A DNA stretch of 64,000 bases from Streptomyces sp. CT34 (lineage in GTDB: Bacteria; Actinomycetota; Actinomycetes; Streptomycetales; Streptomycetaceae): the NCBI RefSeq assembly GCF_000805335.1, contig NZ_KN708638.1, positions 4,972,473-5,036,472 of the forward strand, in the 5' to 3' direction. Shown here in pieces: positions 15,987-24,114 of the stretch. A program made the position numbers and the translations under genes. Position 1 is the stretch's first letter. Each line of letters starts with the position of its first letter. The notes beneath the pieces were generated by a model. It searched no databases. It was not told the DNA's origin and saw nothing but the letters and a program-made list of their open reading frames with translations.

Positions 15987-16380
15987 GCCCCGGCGGACCC
16001 AGACGGGACCCCGGCGGACTCCGCCGGACCCCGGCTGCGACGCCCGCCGCGGACCCGCCGCAGACGACTCACCGCGCGGTCATCCCGCTCCGTTCCCGGA
16101 GGCGGACGGTGACCGCGCGGTGGCGTGTGGGGGGTGGGGTGTGGGGGGTGTTCGGGGAGCGTGGGAGCTCGTCCGGAGGCCGCCCGCCGAGCCGAACCGA
16201 GGAACGGCCCCGGTCTTGCGGAGCTGCCGCGGCCCGCTCTCGCCCCGCTGGAGGTCCTGGCCGGACCTCCAGCGGGGCCCGACCTCCAGACAGGCCGGAA
16301 CTTCAGACCGGCCGGACCTCCGTCCGGCCCGGATCTCTGTCCGGCCCGGATCTCTGTCCGGGCCGGGCCGGACGCTTCCG
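15987..16380. other. convergent intergenic region with direct repeats
   Basis: This 394-base region lies between two convergent genes and shows no coding-like frame. It has a G-rich run (16124-16160) and a series of CCGGAC/GTCCGG-type short repeats (16236-16360). It ends with two direct repeats next to the stop of the NlpC gene. The many complementary blocks could fold into terminator structures for both genes. Confidence 0.6.
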
Positions 16381-16402
16381 CTAGCCGGGCCGGACGCTTC
16401 CG
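16323..16402. repeat. direct repeats at the 3' end of an NlpC gene
   Basis: TCCGGCCCGGATCTCTG occurs at 16323-16339 and again 18 bases later. A 19-base block beginning GCCGGGCCGG and ending CGCTTCCG occurs at 16362-16380 and 16384-16402. The second copy encodes the last codons (GSVRPG) of the minus-strand NlpC gene, so the gene end has been duplicated past its own stop codon. Confidence 0.75.
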
Positions 16403-17499
16403 TAGATCGGCATGTAGTAGATCGACTCCACGCGGACGCTGGCGCCCGGGTGCGGGGCGTGGATCATCTTGCCGTCGCCGATGTACATCCCGACGTGGCT
16501 GATGTCGTTGAAGAAGAACACCAGGTCGCCGGGCTGGAGGTCGCCGGTGGCGATCCGGGTGCCGGTCTTGACCTGGTCCCAGGTCGTCCGCGGCAGGTCG
16601 ACTCCGGCGGCCCGCCACGCGGCCTGCGTCAGGCCCGAGCAGTCGTAGGAGGCCGGTCCGGTGGCGCCCCAGACGTACGGCTTGCCCATCTGGGCGCGGG
16701 CGAAGGCGAGCGCCTTCTCGGCCTTGGTGGAGGGGCTGCTGTCGGACGAGCCGGAGCCGGTGCCCGAGCCGCCGGGGTGCTGGTGCTGCTTCTGGGCCTG
16801 CTGGCGCGCCAGTTCCGCGGCCTTGCGCTGGGCCTCCTGCTCCTTCTGGCGCTCCAGTTCGGCCAGCCGCGCCTTCTCCTGGGCGGTCAGCCGGGCCAGC
16901 AGCTGCCGGGCCTCGGCCAGTTTGGCCTGCACCGACTGCTTGTTCTCCTTGAGGGACGCCTGGGACTGCTGGAGGCTCTCCAGGCTGCGGGTCGCCTCGG
17001 CCCGCTGCCGTGCCGCCGCCGCGGCCTGCTGCTCGTAGCCGGTGATCGCCTGCTTCTGCCGGCCGGTCAGCCGCTCCATGAGGTGGTTGCGGTCGACGAA
17101 CTGCTGCGGGTCCTTGGCGAGCATCAGCTGCGCCGTCGGATTCATGCCGCCCGTCTGGTACTGGGCCGAGGCGAAGGTGCCCAGCTCGCGCCGGGATTCG
17201 TTCATCTTCTCCGCGCGCTTGGCGGCCTCGTCGAGCAGGCGGTTCACGGTCCGCTGCTGGCCGTCCGCCTTCTCCTTGGCGGCGTTGTACTTCTGGGTGG
17301 CGACCTCGGCCTGCTGGTAGAGGCCGTCGACCTTCTGCTTGACGTCCTCGATGGACGGCTTCGGTGCCGTGGGGGCCGCGTCGGCGGTCTGCGAGAGCAG
17401 GGTCACCGAGGCGAGGGCGGCGGTGGTGAGCCCGGCGGCGGTGCGGCGGCTGCCGGGCGAGGTGAGTATGTGGGTTCGCGGCTTGCGGTGCGACGCCAA
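16381..17499 (-). CDS. secreted NlpC/P60 peptidoglycan endopeptidase with N-terminal coiled coil (RipA-like)
   Basis: The 372-residue protein has a basic N-terminus and a signal segment (about residues 20-42, cleavage near ADAAPTAP). Two long coiled-coil stretches (50-110 and 145-245, rich in Glu/Lys/Gln) and a Gly/Ser linker follow. The C-terminal NlpC/P60 domain has catalytic Cys in YDCSGLTQAAW, His in ISHVGMYIGDGK and His in HAPHPGAS. This is the RipA-like layout used to trim peptidoglycan during growth or germination, with the coiled coil usually controlling activity. The start is TTG at 17499, set by GGAAGGAG nine bases upstream and by the shared ASHR start with the other NlpC gene. A c-di-AMP riboswitch in its leader links its expression to c-di-AMP level. 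Confidence 0.9.
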   Translation of the reverse strand: MASHRKPRTHILTSPGSRRTAAGLTTAALASVTLLSQTADAAPTAPKPSIEDVKQKVDGLYQQAEVATQKYNAAKEKADGQQRTVNRLLDEAAKRAEKMNESRRELGTFASAQYQTGGMNPTAQLMLAKDPQQFVDRNHLMERLTGRQKQAITGYEQQAAAAARQRAEATRSLESLQQSQASLKENKQSVQAKLAEARQLLARLTAQEKARLAELERQKEQEAQRKAAELARQQAQKQHQHPGGSGTGSGSSDSSPSTKAEKALAFARAQMGKPYVWGATGPASYDCSGLTQAAWRAAGVDLPRTTWDQVKTGTRIATGDLQPGDLVFFFNDISHVGMYIGDGKMIHAPHPGASVRVESIYYMPIYGSVRPG

Positions 17500-17521
17500 G
17501 GCCGGCGACTCCTTCCGTGGA

Positions 17522-17688
17522 CCGCCTACCGGGTTAGCTGTCGGGTTCGGGCGGTGGTGCTGACGGAAGGCTTGCCCTACGGTCCGTACGTCCGCCTGGC
17601 GACGGCCGTACCGATCGATTCACCCCGGTGGTGCTGGTGGGTCCCCGGCTCCGGGTGCCTGACGGCAGGCCGGACTCGGCGGAGGCGG
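17522..17688 (-). ncRNA. c-di-AMP (ydaO/yuaA) riboswitch in the NlpC leader
   Basis: The transcript has the conserved blocks of actinobacterial ydaO leaders in order: CCGGAGCCGGGGACCC (17660-17645), GGGGTGAATCG (17626-17616), and CCGAACCCGACAGCTAACC (17550-17532), followed by GGTAGGCGG. The 5' CCGCCT (17688-17683) can pair with AGGCGG (17527-17522) as the closing stem. It lies 22 bases before the TTG start. In Streptomyces, riboswitches of this class control cell-wall hydrolase genes including rpfA, and c-di-AMP turns expression off. The outer limits are approximate. Confidence 0.85.
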
Positions 17689-17736
17689 CCCGTGCGGACG
17701 CTGTCGTCCGCGGGGAGAGCGGGCTGCCCGAGCGAG

Positions 17737-17766
17737 ACCGTAGCCAACTCGTGTGGCTCCTGTGAA
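17737..17766 (-). promoter_or_regulatory. candidate promoter for the riboswitch-NlpC transcript
   Basis: On the minus strand a -35-like TTCACA (17766-17761) is followed after 18 bases by a -10-like TACGGT (17742-17737). Transcription would start near 17730, about 40 bases before the first riboswitch stem. Confidence 0.45.
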
Positions 17767-18024
17767 GGCTGATGTTCGATATGCCCGAAACCTTTTCGTG
17801 ACCTGAACGCGGCTCCTGCTTCCCTGTGATGGAAGTCGTCCACGGGCGGCCCCTCCTGCGCGCGGGCTGGTACGGTGCCCGGTCGCGCCGCGTACGGAGG
17901 GCTCGGGAGCGCGCTCCGCACCGGGCCCGGCGGGTCGCCGCCGGGACGTCCGCGCCCCGATTCCCCGCCGCAATCGGCCACTCCGCAACCGCTTGTCAGT
18001 GCGGCGGCCTAGACTCGGTGGGCG

Positions 18025-20565
18025 ATGAGCAGCCTCTTTGACGACAGCTTCCTGGCGGACCTCGGGCCCTCGGACGAGGAGCCCCCGCCGCCCCCCGAGG
18101 ACGAGCACGGCCCGGCCCCGGAGGAGATGCCCGCTGACCTCTTCGGCGGCAGATTCGACGCGCCCGTGCCCAGGGAGGCGTACTACCGCGACGGCGCCGC
18201 CCGCCCGGCCATCGACCCGGCGGCGCTCCTGGAGGGGCTCAACGACCAGCAGCGGGCGGCCGTGGTGCACACCGGCAGCCCGCTGCTGATCGTCGCCGGC
18301 GCGGGTTCCGGCAAGACCCGGGTGCTGACCCACCGCATCGCGCATCTGCTGGCCGAGCGGCATGTCCATCCCGGCCAGATCCTCGCGATCACCTTCACCA
18401 ACAAGGCCGCCGGCGAGATGAAGGAGCGCGTGGCCGAGCTGGTCGGTCCTCGCGCGGGTGCCATGTGGGTCTCCACCTTCCACAGCGCCTGCGTCCGCAT
18501 CCTGCGCCGCGAGTCCAAGAAGCTCGGCTTCACGTCGTCCTTCTCGATCTACGACGCGGCCGACTCCAAGCGCCTGATGGCCCTGGTCTGCCGTGATCTG
18601 GATCTGGACCCCAAGCGCTTCCCGCCCAAGTCGTTCAGCGCGAAGATCTCCAACCTCAAGAACGAGCTCATCGACGAGGAGAGCTTCGCCGGGACGGCGG
18701 CCGACGGTTTCGAGAAGACGCTGGCCGAGGCGTACGCGATGTACCAGGCGCGGCTCCGCGAGGCCAACGCCCTGGACTTCGACGACATCATCATGACGAC
18801 GGTCAATCTGCTCCAGGCGTTCCCGGACGTCGCCGAGCACTACCGCCGCCGCTTCCGCCACGTCCTCGTCGACGAGTACCAGGACACCAACCACGCCCAG
18901 TACACCCTCGTCCGCGAGCTGGTCGGCCCCTCCCCCACGCTCGGCTCCGCTCGCGCGGGGGGACCCCCATCGGCCGAGACGCCCGCCGCCGAGCTGTGCG
19001 TGGTCGGTGACGCGGACCAGTCGATCTACGCCTTCCGCGGCGCCACGATCCGCAACATCCTCCAGTTCGAGGAGGACTATCCCGACGCGACCACGATCCT
19101 GCTGGAGCAGAACTACCGCTCCTCCCAGACGATCCTCTCGGCCGCCAACGCCGTCATCGAGCGCAACGAGAACCGCCGCCCCAAGAACCTCTGGACGGAC
19201 GCCGGCGCCGGCGCCAAGATCACCGGCTATGTCGCCGACACCGAGCACGACGAGGCCCAGTTCGTCGCCGACGAGATCGACCGGCTCACCGACGCCGGCG
19301 ACGCCAAGGCCGGCGACGTCGCGGTGTTCTACCGCACCAACGCCCAGTCCCGTGTCTTCGAGGAGATCTTCATCCGGGTCGGGCTGCCCTACAAGGTCGT
19401 CGGCGGTGTGCGCTTCTACGAGCGCAAAGAGGTCCGCGACATCCTCGCCTACCTCCGGGTGCTCGCCAACCCCGAGGACACCGTCCCGCTGCGCCGGATC
19501 CTCAACGTCCCCAAGCGCGGCATCGGCGAGCGCGCCGAGGCCATGATCGACGCCCTGTCGGCGCGCGAGAAGATCACCTTCCCGCAGGCGCTGCGCCGCG
19601 TCGACGAGGCGTACGGGATGGCCGCCCGCTCCGCCAACGCCGTCAAGCGGTTCAACGTCCTGATGGAGGAGCTGCGCACGATCGTGGAGTCCGGGGCCGG
19701 CCCCGCCACGATCCTGGAGGCGGTCCTGGAGCGTACCGGCTATCTGGCCGAGCTCCAGGCGTCCACCGACCCCCAGGACGAGACCCGGATCGAGAACCTC
19801 CAGGAACTCGCCTCCGTGGCCCTGGAGTTCGAGCAGGACCGCGGTGCGGAGGCGGAGACTCCGGGCGCCGCCGCCCCGGGCGGTACGCTCTCCGACTTCC
19901 TGGAGCAGGTCGCGCTGGTCGCCGACTCCGACCAGATCCCGGACGAGGACGAGGAGGGCACCGGCGTCATCACCCTCATGACGCTGCACACCGCCAAGGG
20001 CCTGGAGTTCCCCGTCGTCTTCCTGACCGGCATGGAGGACGGGGTCTTCCCGCACATGCGCTCGCTGGGCCAGACCAAGGAGCTGGAGGAGGAGCGCCGG
20101 CTGGCCTATGTCGGCATCACCCGCGCCCGCGAGCGGCTCTACGTCACCCGCTCGACGATGCGCAGCGCCTGGGGCCAGCCCTCGTACAACCCGGCCTCGC
20201 GCTTCCTGGAGGAGATCCCGGACGACTATGTCGAGTGGCGGCGGCTGTCCCCACTGGGCAGCGGCCCCGCGACGCCGTCCGCCTCGATGGGCGGCCTCTC
20301 GTCCGGCGGCGGCCTCGGTGGGGGCGTGGGCTCCTCGCTGTCGTCCGCGCGCTCCAAGGGGCCGAGCGGTTTCGCCACCCGGCGCGCGAAGGACCGCCAG
20401 GTGGTCTCGCTGGCCGTCGGCGACCGCGTCACCCACGACAGCTTCGGACTCGGCACGGTCGTCGGCGTCAAGGGCAGCGGCGACAACGCCGAGGCGACGA
20501 TCGACTTCGGCGGCGAGAAGCCGAAGCGGCTGCTGCTGCGGTATGCGCCGGTGGAGAAGTTGTAG
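18025..20565 (+). CDS. pcrA: ATP-dependent DNA helicase PcrA/UvrD (superfamily 1)
   Basis: The 846-residue protein has all SF1A helicase motifs: a Q-motif region LNDQQRAAV, Walker A GAGSGKT (about residues 92-98), ITFTNKAAGEMKER, Walker B VDEYQDTN, VVGDADQSIYAFRGA, LEQNYRSSQ, TLHTAKGLEFPVVFLTGMEDGVFPH and YVGITRARERLY. A C-terminal Tudor-like end (VGDRVTHDSFGLGTVVGVKG) is the usual RNA-polymerase contact of PcrA. It unwinds DNA 3' to 5' in repair and replication. Between Walker B and motif III sits an extra stretch of about 17 residues encoded by a 40-bp palindromic element, absent from the family as I know it. The N-terminal 60 acidic/proline residues are also non-conserved. The gene diverges from the NlpC gene. 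Confidence 0.95.
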   Translation: MSSLFDDSFLADLGPSDEEPPPPPEDEHGPAPEEMPADLFGGRFDAPVPREAYYRDGAARPAIDPAALLEGLNDQQRAAVVHTGSPLLIVAGAGSGKTRVLTHRIAHLLAERHVHPGQILAITFTNKAAGEMKERVAELVGPRAGAMWVSTFHSACVRILRRESKKLGFTSSFSIYDAADSKRLMALVCRDLDLDPKRFPPKSFSAKISNLKNELIDEESFAGTAADGFEKTLAEAYAMYQARLREANALDFDDIIMTTVNLLQAFPDVAEHYRRRFRHVLVDEYQDTNHAQYTLVRELVGPSPTLGSARAGGPPSAETPAAELCVVGDADQSIYAFRGATIRNILQFEEDYPDATTILLEQNYRSSQTILSAANAVIERNENRRPKNLWTDAGAGAKITGYVADTEHDEAQFVADEIDRLTDAGDAKAGDVAVFYRTNAQSRVFEEIFIRVGLPYKVVGGVRFYERKEVRDILAYLRVLANPEDTVPLRRILNVPKRGIGERAEAMIDALSAREKITFPQALRRVDEAYGMAARSANAVKRFNVLMEELRTIVESGAGPATILEAVLERTGYLAELQASTDPQDETRIENLQELASVALEFEQDRGAEAETPGAAAPGGTLSDFLEQVALVADSDQIPDEDEEGTGVITLMTLHTAKGLEFPVVFLTGMEDGVFPHMRSLGQTKELEEERRLAYVGITRARERLYVTRSTMRSAWGQPSYNPASRFLEEIPDDYVEWRRLSPLGSGPATPSASMGGLSSGGGLGGGVGSSLSSARSKGPSGFATRRAKDRQVVSLAVGDRVTHDSFGLGTVVGVKGSGDNAEATIDFGGEKPKRLLLRYAPVEKL
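18931..18970 (+). repeat. 40-bp palindromic repeat element inserted in pcrA
   Basis: The element starts TCCCCCACGCTCGG and ends GGGGGGACCCCCAT. It matches 38 of 40 bases of the sequence at 29182-29221 in the opposite orientation, in the DUF5682 gene. Short elements of this type are, from memory, dispersed in Streptomyces genomes. Here it is read in frame as SPTLGSARAGGPPS in a loop between helicase motifs. Confidence 0.75.
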
Positions 20566-20570
20566 CGGGA

Positions 20571-20597
20571 GAAGTGGTAGCGCCCGCGGGCGACTTC
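20571..20597. terminator. possible bidirectional terminator between pcrA and the M23 gene
   Basis: GAAGT (20571-20575) and ACTTC (20593-20597) enclose the self-complementary block CGCCCGCGGGCG (20581-20592). It sits in the 45-base gap between convergent genes. The stem is short and interrupted, so support is modest. Confidence 0.35.
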
Positions 20598-20610
20598 ACC
20601 GACCGCGGCC

Positions 20611-22194
20611 TCAGTACGGGTTGAGATCGTGGCCGCGCAGCCACGGGAGCGGGTCGACGGCCGATCCGCCACCGGGGCGCACCTCGAAGTGCAGATGCGG
20701 GCCGGTGGAATTGCCGGAGTTGCCGGAATAGGCAATCTGGTCGCCGGCCTTGACCGATCCGGAACGGATCTTGGCGCTGCTCAGATGGCAGTACCACGTC
20801 TCGGTCCCGTCGGGCGCGGTCACGATCACCATGTTCCCGTAGGCGGAGTTCCACTGGGTGCGCACGGAGCCGTCGGTGGCGGCCATGACCGGGGTGCCGT
20901 AGCTGACCGGGAAGTCGATGCCGGTGTGCACCGACATCCAGTTGACACCGGCCTGTCCGAAGAGCGCGCTCAGTCCGTGCTGGGTGACCGGCAGGACGAA
21001 CTTGGGGCGGGCCGCCTCCTTGGCGGCGGCCTCCTCCGCCTTGCGCTTGCGCTCCTGCGCCTGCCGCTCCTTGAGGTCGAGACGCTCCTGCGTGCGGCTG
21101 GCCCGTTCGCGGAAGTCCTGGGCGCTGGCGCTGAGTCCGGCGAGCTGGCTGTCCAGCTTCTTGTTGGCCGGGGCGGCCTTCTTGACGGATCCGCTGTCCG
21201 CCGTGGCCTGCGTGGTCGAGTTGTCCTTGCCGAACTGGCCGACGGAGGCGGCGGCAGCCGCACAGACACCCATCGCGGCGACCGACGGTACCGCGACGGT
21301 CAGCAGCGCCGAACGCTTCGCCGGGCGCCGCCGCCCCCGGCCGCCGCCGCGGACCGCCTTGCCCGCCTCGGGGCTCTTGACGCGCCGGGAGGCGGCGGCC
21401 GGGGCCGGGGCGGCGACGGGCATGGCCTGGGTCTTCGCATCGGCGATGGACGCCGGATCACCGGTGGTTCTCGGCTCGGCGGCGGGGTCGGCATCCGGGG
21501 CGGCCTGCGGGGGCGCCGCCTCCTCTGGGCTGTCGTACTCGTAGGCGACGGAGTCGTGTTGGGCGCTCTCGGCGGTGCCGTAGGTGCCGGTGTCGCTCCA
21601 GGCCGTGGCGTCCCACTGGACCGTGTCGGCCGCCGGCGGGCCGGCCTGCGCGGGGATGCCGGGGGCGTAGTCCGCGGTGGACCAGATGGCCGTGGCCTCG
21701 TGGCCGCCGGGTTCCCGGAGGGCGGTGGCGGTCTCGTAGCCGGTGGTGGCGTAGGTACCGGTCTCGTACGCGGCGGAGGGGTAACTGCCGTTGTGGTACG
21801 TGCCGGTGGGGTGATTCCCGGTGTCGTACCCGGACCCGCCGGGGTAGCCGGCGTAGGCCGCGCTGTCGTAACTGCCGGTGTGCTCGTAGGCGGTGGCGTC
21901 GTAGGCGCCGGTGTCGTAGCCGGGGGAGTCGTAGGCGGTGTGGGCGTACGGGTCGTAGCCGGCGGTGCCGTAGCCACCGGCGTCGTAGGTGGTGGGGTAA
22001 CTGCCCGTGCCGTACCCGGCGGTGGCCTGAACGTCGGCCGGGTGGCCGCCGGTGCCGTAGGGCCCCTGGTCGTACGAGCCGGGGAGCGGGCCGTAGAGGG
22101 CGTCACCGTCGCCGTATGCCGGGGGCTGTGCACAGGAGGCATCCGGAGCAGGGGCGGGGTGAAGCTGAGCCCCTGATGGGTGACGGTCGTCCAC
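20611..22194 (-). CDS. M23 (LytM) peptidoglycan endopeptidase with Tyr/Gly-rich cytoplasmic region
   Basis: The 527-residue protein has a C-terminal M23 domain with the zinc ligands of the family: HTGID (His/Asp near residue 421) and HLHFEV (near 499), plus the typical YGNMVIVTAPDG and YSGNSGNSTGPH. These enzymes cut peptidoglycan cross-bridges or, when inactive, activate amidases. Here the ligands are intact. A helix at about 320-345 (LLTVAVPSVAAMGVCAAAA) anchors it, followed by a coiled coil. The N-terminal 250 residues are unusual: short Tyr-Gly/Tyr-Asp/Tyr-Glu repeats such as YGTAGYDPYAHTAYDSPGYD, low-complexity and probably disordered inside the cell. The GTG at 22194 follows AAAGAGAAG. 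A TTG three bases earlier is also possible. Confidence 0.85.
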   Translation of the reverse strand: MDDRHPSGAQLHPAPAPDASCAQPPAYGDGDALYGPLPGSYDQGPYGTGGHPADVQATAGYGTGSYPTTYDAGGYGTAGYDPYAHTAYDSPGYDTGAYDATAYEHTGSYDSAAYAGYPGGSGYDTGNHPTGTYHNGSYPSAAYETGTYATTGYETATALREPGGHEATAIWSTADYAPGIPAQAGPPAADTVQWDATAWSDTGTYGTAESAQHDSVAYEYDSPEEAAPPQAAPDADPAAEPRTTGDPASIADAKTQAMPVAAPAPAAASRRVKSPEAGKAVRGGGRGRRRPAKRSALLTVAVPSVAAMGVCAAAAASVGQFGKDNSTTQATADSGSVKKAAPANKKLDSQLAGLSASAQDFRERASRTQERLDLKERQAQERKRKAEEAAAKEAARPKFVLPVTQHGLSALFGQAGVNWMSVHTGIDFPVSYGTPVMAATDGSVRTQWNSAYGNMVIVTAPDGTETWYCHLSSAKIRSGSVKAGDQIAYSGNSGNSTGPHLHFEVRPGGGSAVDPLPWLRGHDLNPY

Positions 22195-22234
22195 CAACTT
22201 CTCTTTCGCCTCGGCTGCAGGAGAATTAGCGGCG

Positions 22235-22264
22235 ACTGTACCCGGCAGTACGCGACGGCGACAA
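22235..22264 (-). promoter_or_regulatory. candidate promoter of the M23 gene
   Basis: On the minus strand TTGTCG (22264-22259) and TACAGT (22240-22235) are separated by 18 bases, a good match to principal-sigma promoters. They precede the GTG at 22194 by about 40 bases. Confidence 0.5.
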
Positions 22265-22441
22265 TCTTCCGGGACTTTCGGGCTCGGCGGGATGGGGCGG
22301 CCGGCCGCCTTCCGGCAGCGCGCTCGCGCGCTCTTGGCGCGTCGTTCGAAGAACGTTCGACAAAGCGGCGACAAGGTGCCGACAAGGTGCCGACGAGAAC
22401 CGCCGGACGCCGGCCGGACTTTCACCGAACGGCGCCGGCCG

Positions 22442-23275
22442 TCAGGCCACCGAAATGGCCGTGCCGGCCGATTGTGCCGTCTCCGCCGAGGTCAGGGAAT
22501 TCCTTATACCGGCCGCCACGGTGCCGTTGACCGGCAGTGCGAGATGCCCGACCCCGGCGACCCGGATGTTGTCCGCGCGCAAATCGGGGTGATCGATTCT
22601 GGCGGTCTCCGCCGGCACCATCACCTGATCCGCTTCGCTCCAGAACGCGACGAACCGCGTTCGGCAATGCGCCGCCGGGCGCGCCAACTCCGCGATCACA
22701 TCGGAATCCGGGCGCATTTGCCGGACGATGGGATGCGCCGACATCAGGGGCGCGATACGGGTGCCGGAGTGCGGTGTGCCGAGCGTGATCAGCGTACGGA
22801 CACGGGCGTCGCCGCCGAGGCGCTGCACGTAATAGCGGGCTATCAGGCCGCCGAGGCTGTGGCCCACGATGTCCACCCGCCGGTGGCCGGTACGTGCGCA
22901 CACCTCGTCCACGTGGCGGCTCAGCAACTCGGCGGCGTTGCGCAGATCGCAGGTCAGGGGGGAGTAGTTGAGCGCCTCGACATGGCGCCAGCCGTGGCGG
23001 TGGAGGGAGCGGCGCAGCAGCACGAAGACCGAGCGGTTGTCGATGAAACCGTGGAGCAGCAGGACCGGCGGATGGGCGCGGCCCTCGGTGGGGAGGAGGG
23101 CGGGCGCGCCCGGAGCGGTGGCGCCGTCCGGCGCGGACCGTCCCCGCGCCGGGGGGAGGGGTGCTTCCTGGGCGATGCCGGTCGGGTAGAGGAGGAGATG
23201 GCCGGCCAGGATCGCCAGCTCCACGAGCGTGCTGCGGAGGAGAAGCGGTGCGGTGAGAACAGGCAGAGCCCCCAT
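22442..23275 (-). CDS. lipase/esterase-like alpha/beta-hydrolase, probably membrane-anchored
   Basis: The 277-residue protein starts with a hydrophobic segment (about residues 5-33, LVELAILAGHLLLYP) that could be a signal anchor. The hydrolase fold follows: VLLLHGFIDNRSVF (oxyanion strand), nucleophile elbow VGHSLGGLIARYY (Ser), LGTPHSGTRIAP, and a late GVGHLALPVN with the catalytic His. The pattern resembles triacylglycerol lipases and PGAP1-like esterases. The substrate is unknown. The ATG at 23275 has GGGAGG eight bases upstream. A longer frame exists but is not supported. From memory an esterase occupies this position next to icmB in S. coelicolor too. The gene diverges from icmB. Confidence 0.8.
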   Translation of the reverse strand: MGALPVLTAPLLLRSTLVELAILAGHLLLYPTGIAQEAPLPPARGRSAPDGATAPGAPALLPTEGRAHPPVLLLHGFIDNRSVFVLLRRSLHRHGWRHVEALNYSPLTCDLRNAAELLSRHVDEVCARTGHRRVDIVGHSLGGLIARYYVQRLGGDARVRTLITLGTPHSGTRIAPLMSAHPIVRQMRPDSDVIAELARPAAHCRTRFVAFWSEADQVMVPAETARIDHPDLRADNIRVAGVGHLALPVNGTVAAGIRNSLTSAETAQSAGTAISVA

Positions 23276-23638
23276 GGCCGACCTCCCGAACGGCATGCGG
23301 AAGGCGGCTGTGACCCCCGTATGCCCTCGCGGGAAGCCATGCGCAGCGGCGGCGGAAGTGCGGCGGTGCGCGCGACGGCCCGGCTGCGGCTCCCCGGACG
23401 CCCGGACCGCGTGACCGTCGCCGGCCGTCCCTGGCGGCGACGCGACACGCGGAACACGGTGCGTAGCGAACATGTCCCATGTGTGATTTCCCCCTCGCCG
23501 CATGTCACGAAACGGCTGGGTACGGGATGCTGGAGATAACGTTCGTTCACGCTCGTGGCCGCCGGTTCGCGGTCGCGCGATCGATTGTCGGCTCGGCGGC
23601 ACCGCCCCGCGGATGCCGTGCATGGCTTGGAGGCAGTG
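23276..23638. other. divergent intergenic region, lipase-like gene and icmB
   Basis: This 363-base region separates two divergent starts and must hold both promoters. I see no coding frame with a supported start and no clear operator. An AT-richer segment (GAGATAACGTTCGTTCACGC, about 23533-23552) is the likeliest promoter zone for icmB. Confidence 0.5.
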
Positions 23639-24097
23639 ATGAGTGTGGCGCGGCAGGACGGGGCGCAGACGGGGAGCCAGGGCGCGGCGGGCCGGTCCGG
23701 GCCGATCCGGGTCGTGGTCGCCAAGCCGGGGCTCGACGGGCACGACCGGGGTGCCAAGGTGATCGCGCGGGCGCTGCGCGACGCCGGTATGGAGGTGATC
23801 TACACCGGGCTGCACCAGACCCCGGAGCAGATCGTCGACACCGCCATCCAGGAGGACGCCGACGCGATCGGGCTGTCCATCCTCTCCGGCGCGCACAACA
23901 CCCTCTTCGCGAAGGTGCTGTCTCTCCTCCAGGAGCGCGACGCGGCGGACATCAAGGTCTTCGGCGGCGGCATCATTCCCGAGGGGGACATCGCCCCGCT
24001 CAAGGCGCAGGGCGTCGCGGAGATCTTCACGCCGGGGGCGACGACCGCCTCGATCGTGGACTGGGTCAACGCGAACGTGCGCCCGCTGGCCGTGTGA
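23639..24097 (+). CDS. icmB: isobutyryl-CoA mutase small (B12-binding) subunit
   Basis: The 152-residue protein is a stand-alone cobalamin-binding domain. It has the base-off B12 motif DGHDRGAK with cobalt-ligand His35, the following SGAHNTLF and the nucleotide-loop GGGIIPEGD. Free subunits of this size pair with a separate catalytic subunit to interconvert isobutyryl-CoA and n-butyryl-CoA, linking valine catabolism with fatty-acid and polyketide precursors. From memory the S. coelicolor icmB lies at this same position. The catalytic icmA gene is not in the window, as is usual. The ATG is fixed by GGAGG six bases upstream. A methylmalonyl-CoA or related mutase subunit is the alternative. It converges with the DUF5691 gene with only 17 bases between the stops. 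Confidence 0.85.
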   Translation: MSVARQDGAQTGSQGAAGRSGPIRVVVAKPGLDGHDRGAKVIARALRDAGMEVIYTGLHQTPEQIVDTAIQEDADAIGLSILSGAHNTLFAKVLSLLQERDAADIKVFGGGIIPEGDIAPLKAQGVAEIFTPGATTASIVDWVNANVRPLAV

Positions 24098-24114
24098 ACC
24101 CGCTCCCGGGGCGG

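Noticed and set aside
17620..20436. Long minus-strand open frame opposite pcrA
   Set aside because: It mirrors the third-position GC bias of pcrA, has no ribosome binding site or family signature, and pcrA itself is unambiguous. The same applies to long antisense frames over sucC/sucD, purH, the kinase and the dehydrogenase genes.
22345..22365. LexA/SOS box near TCGTTCGAAGAACGTTCGAC upstream of the M23 gene
   Set aside because: Half-site spacing is one base short of the actinobacterial CGAAC-N4-GTTCG pattern and the gene has no obvious link with DNA damage.
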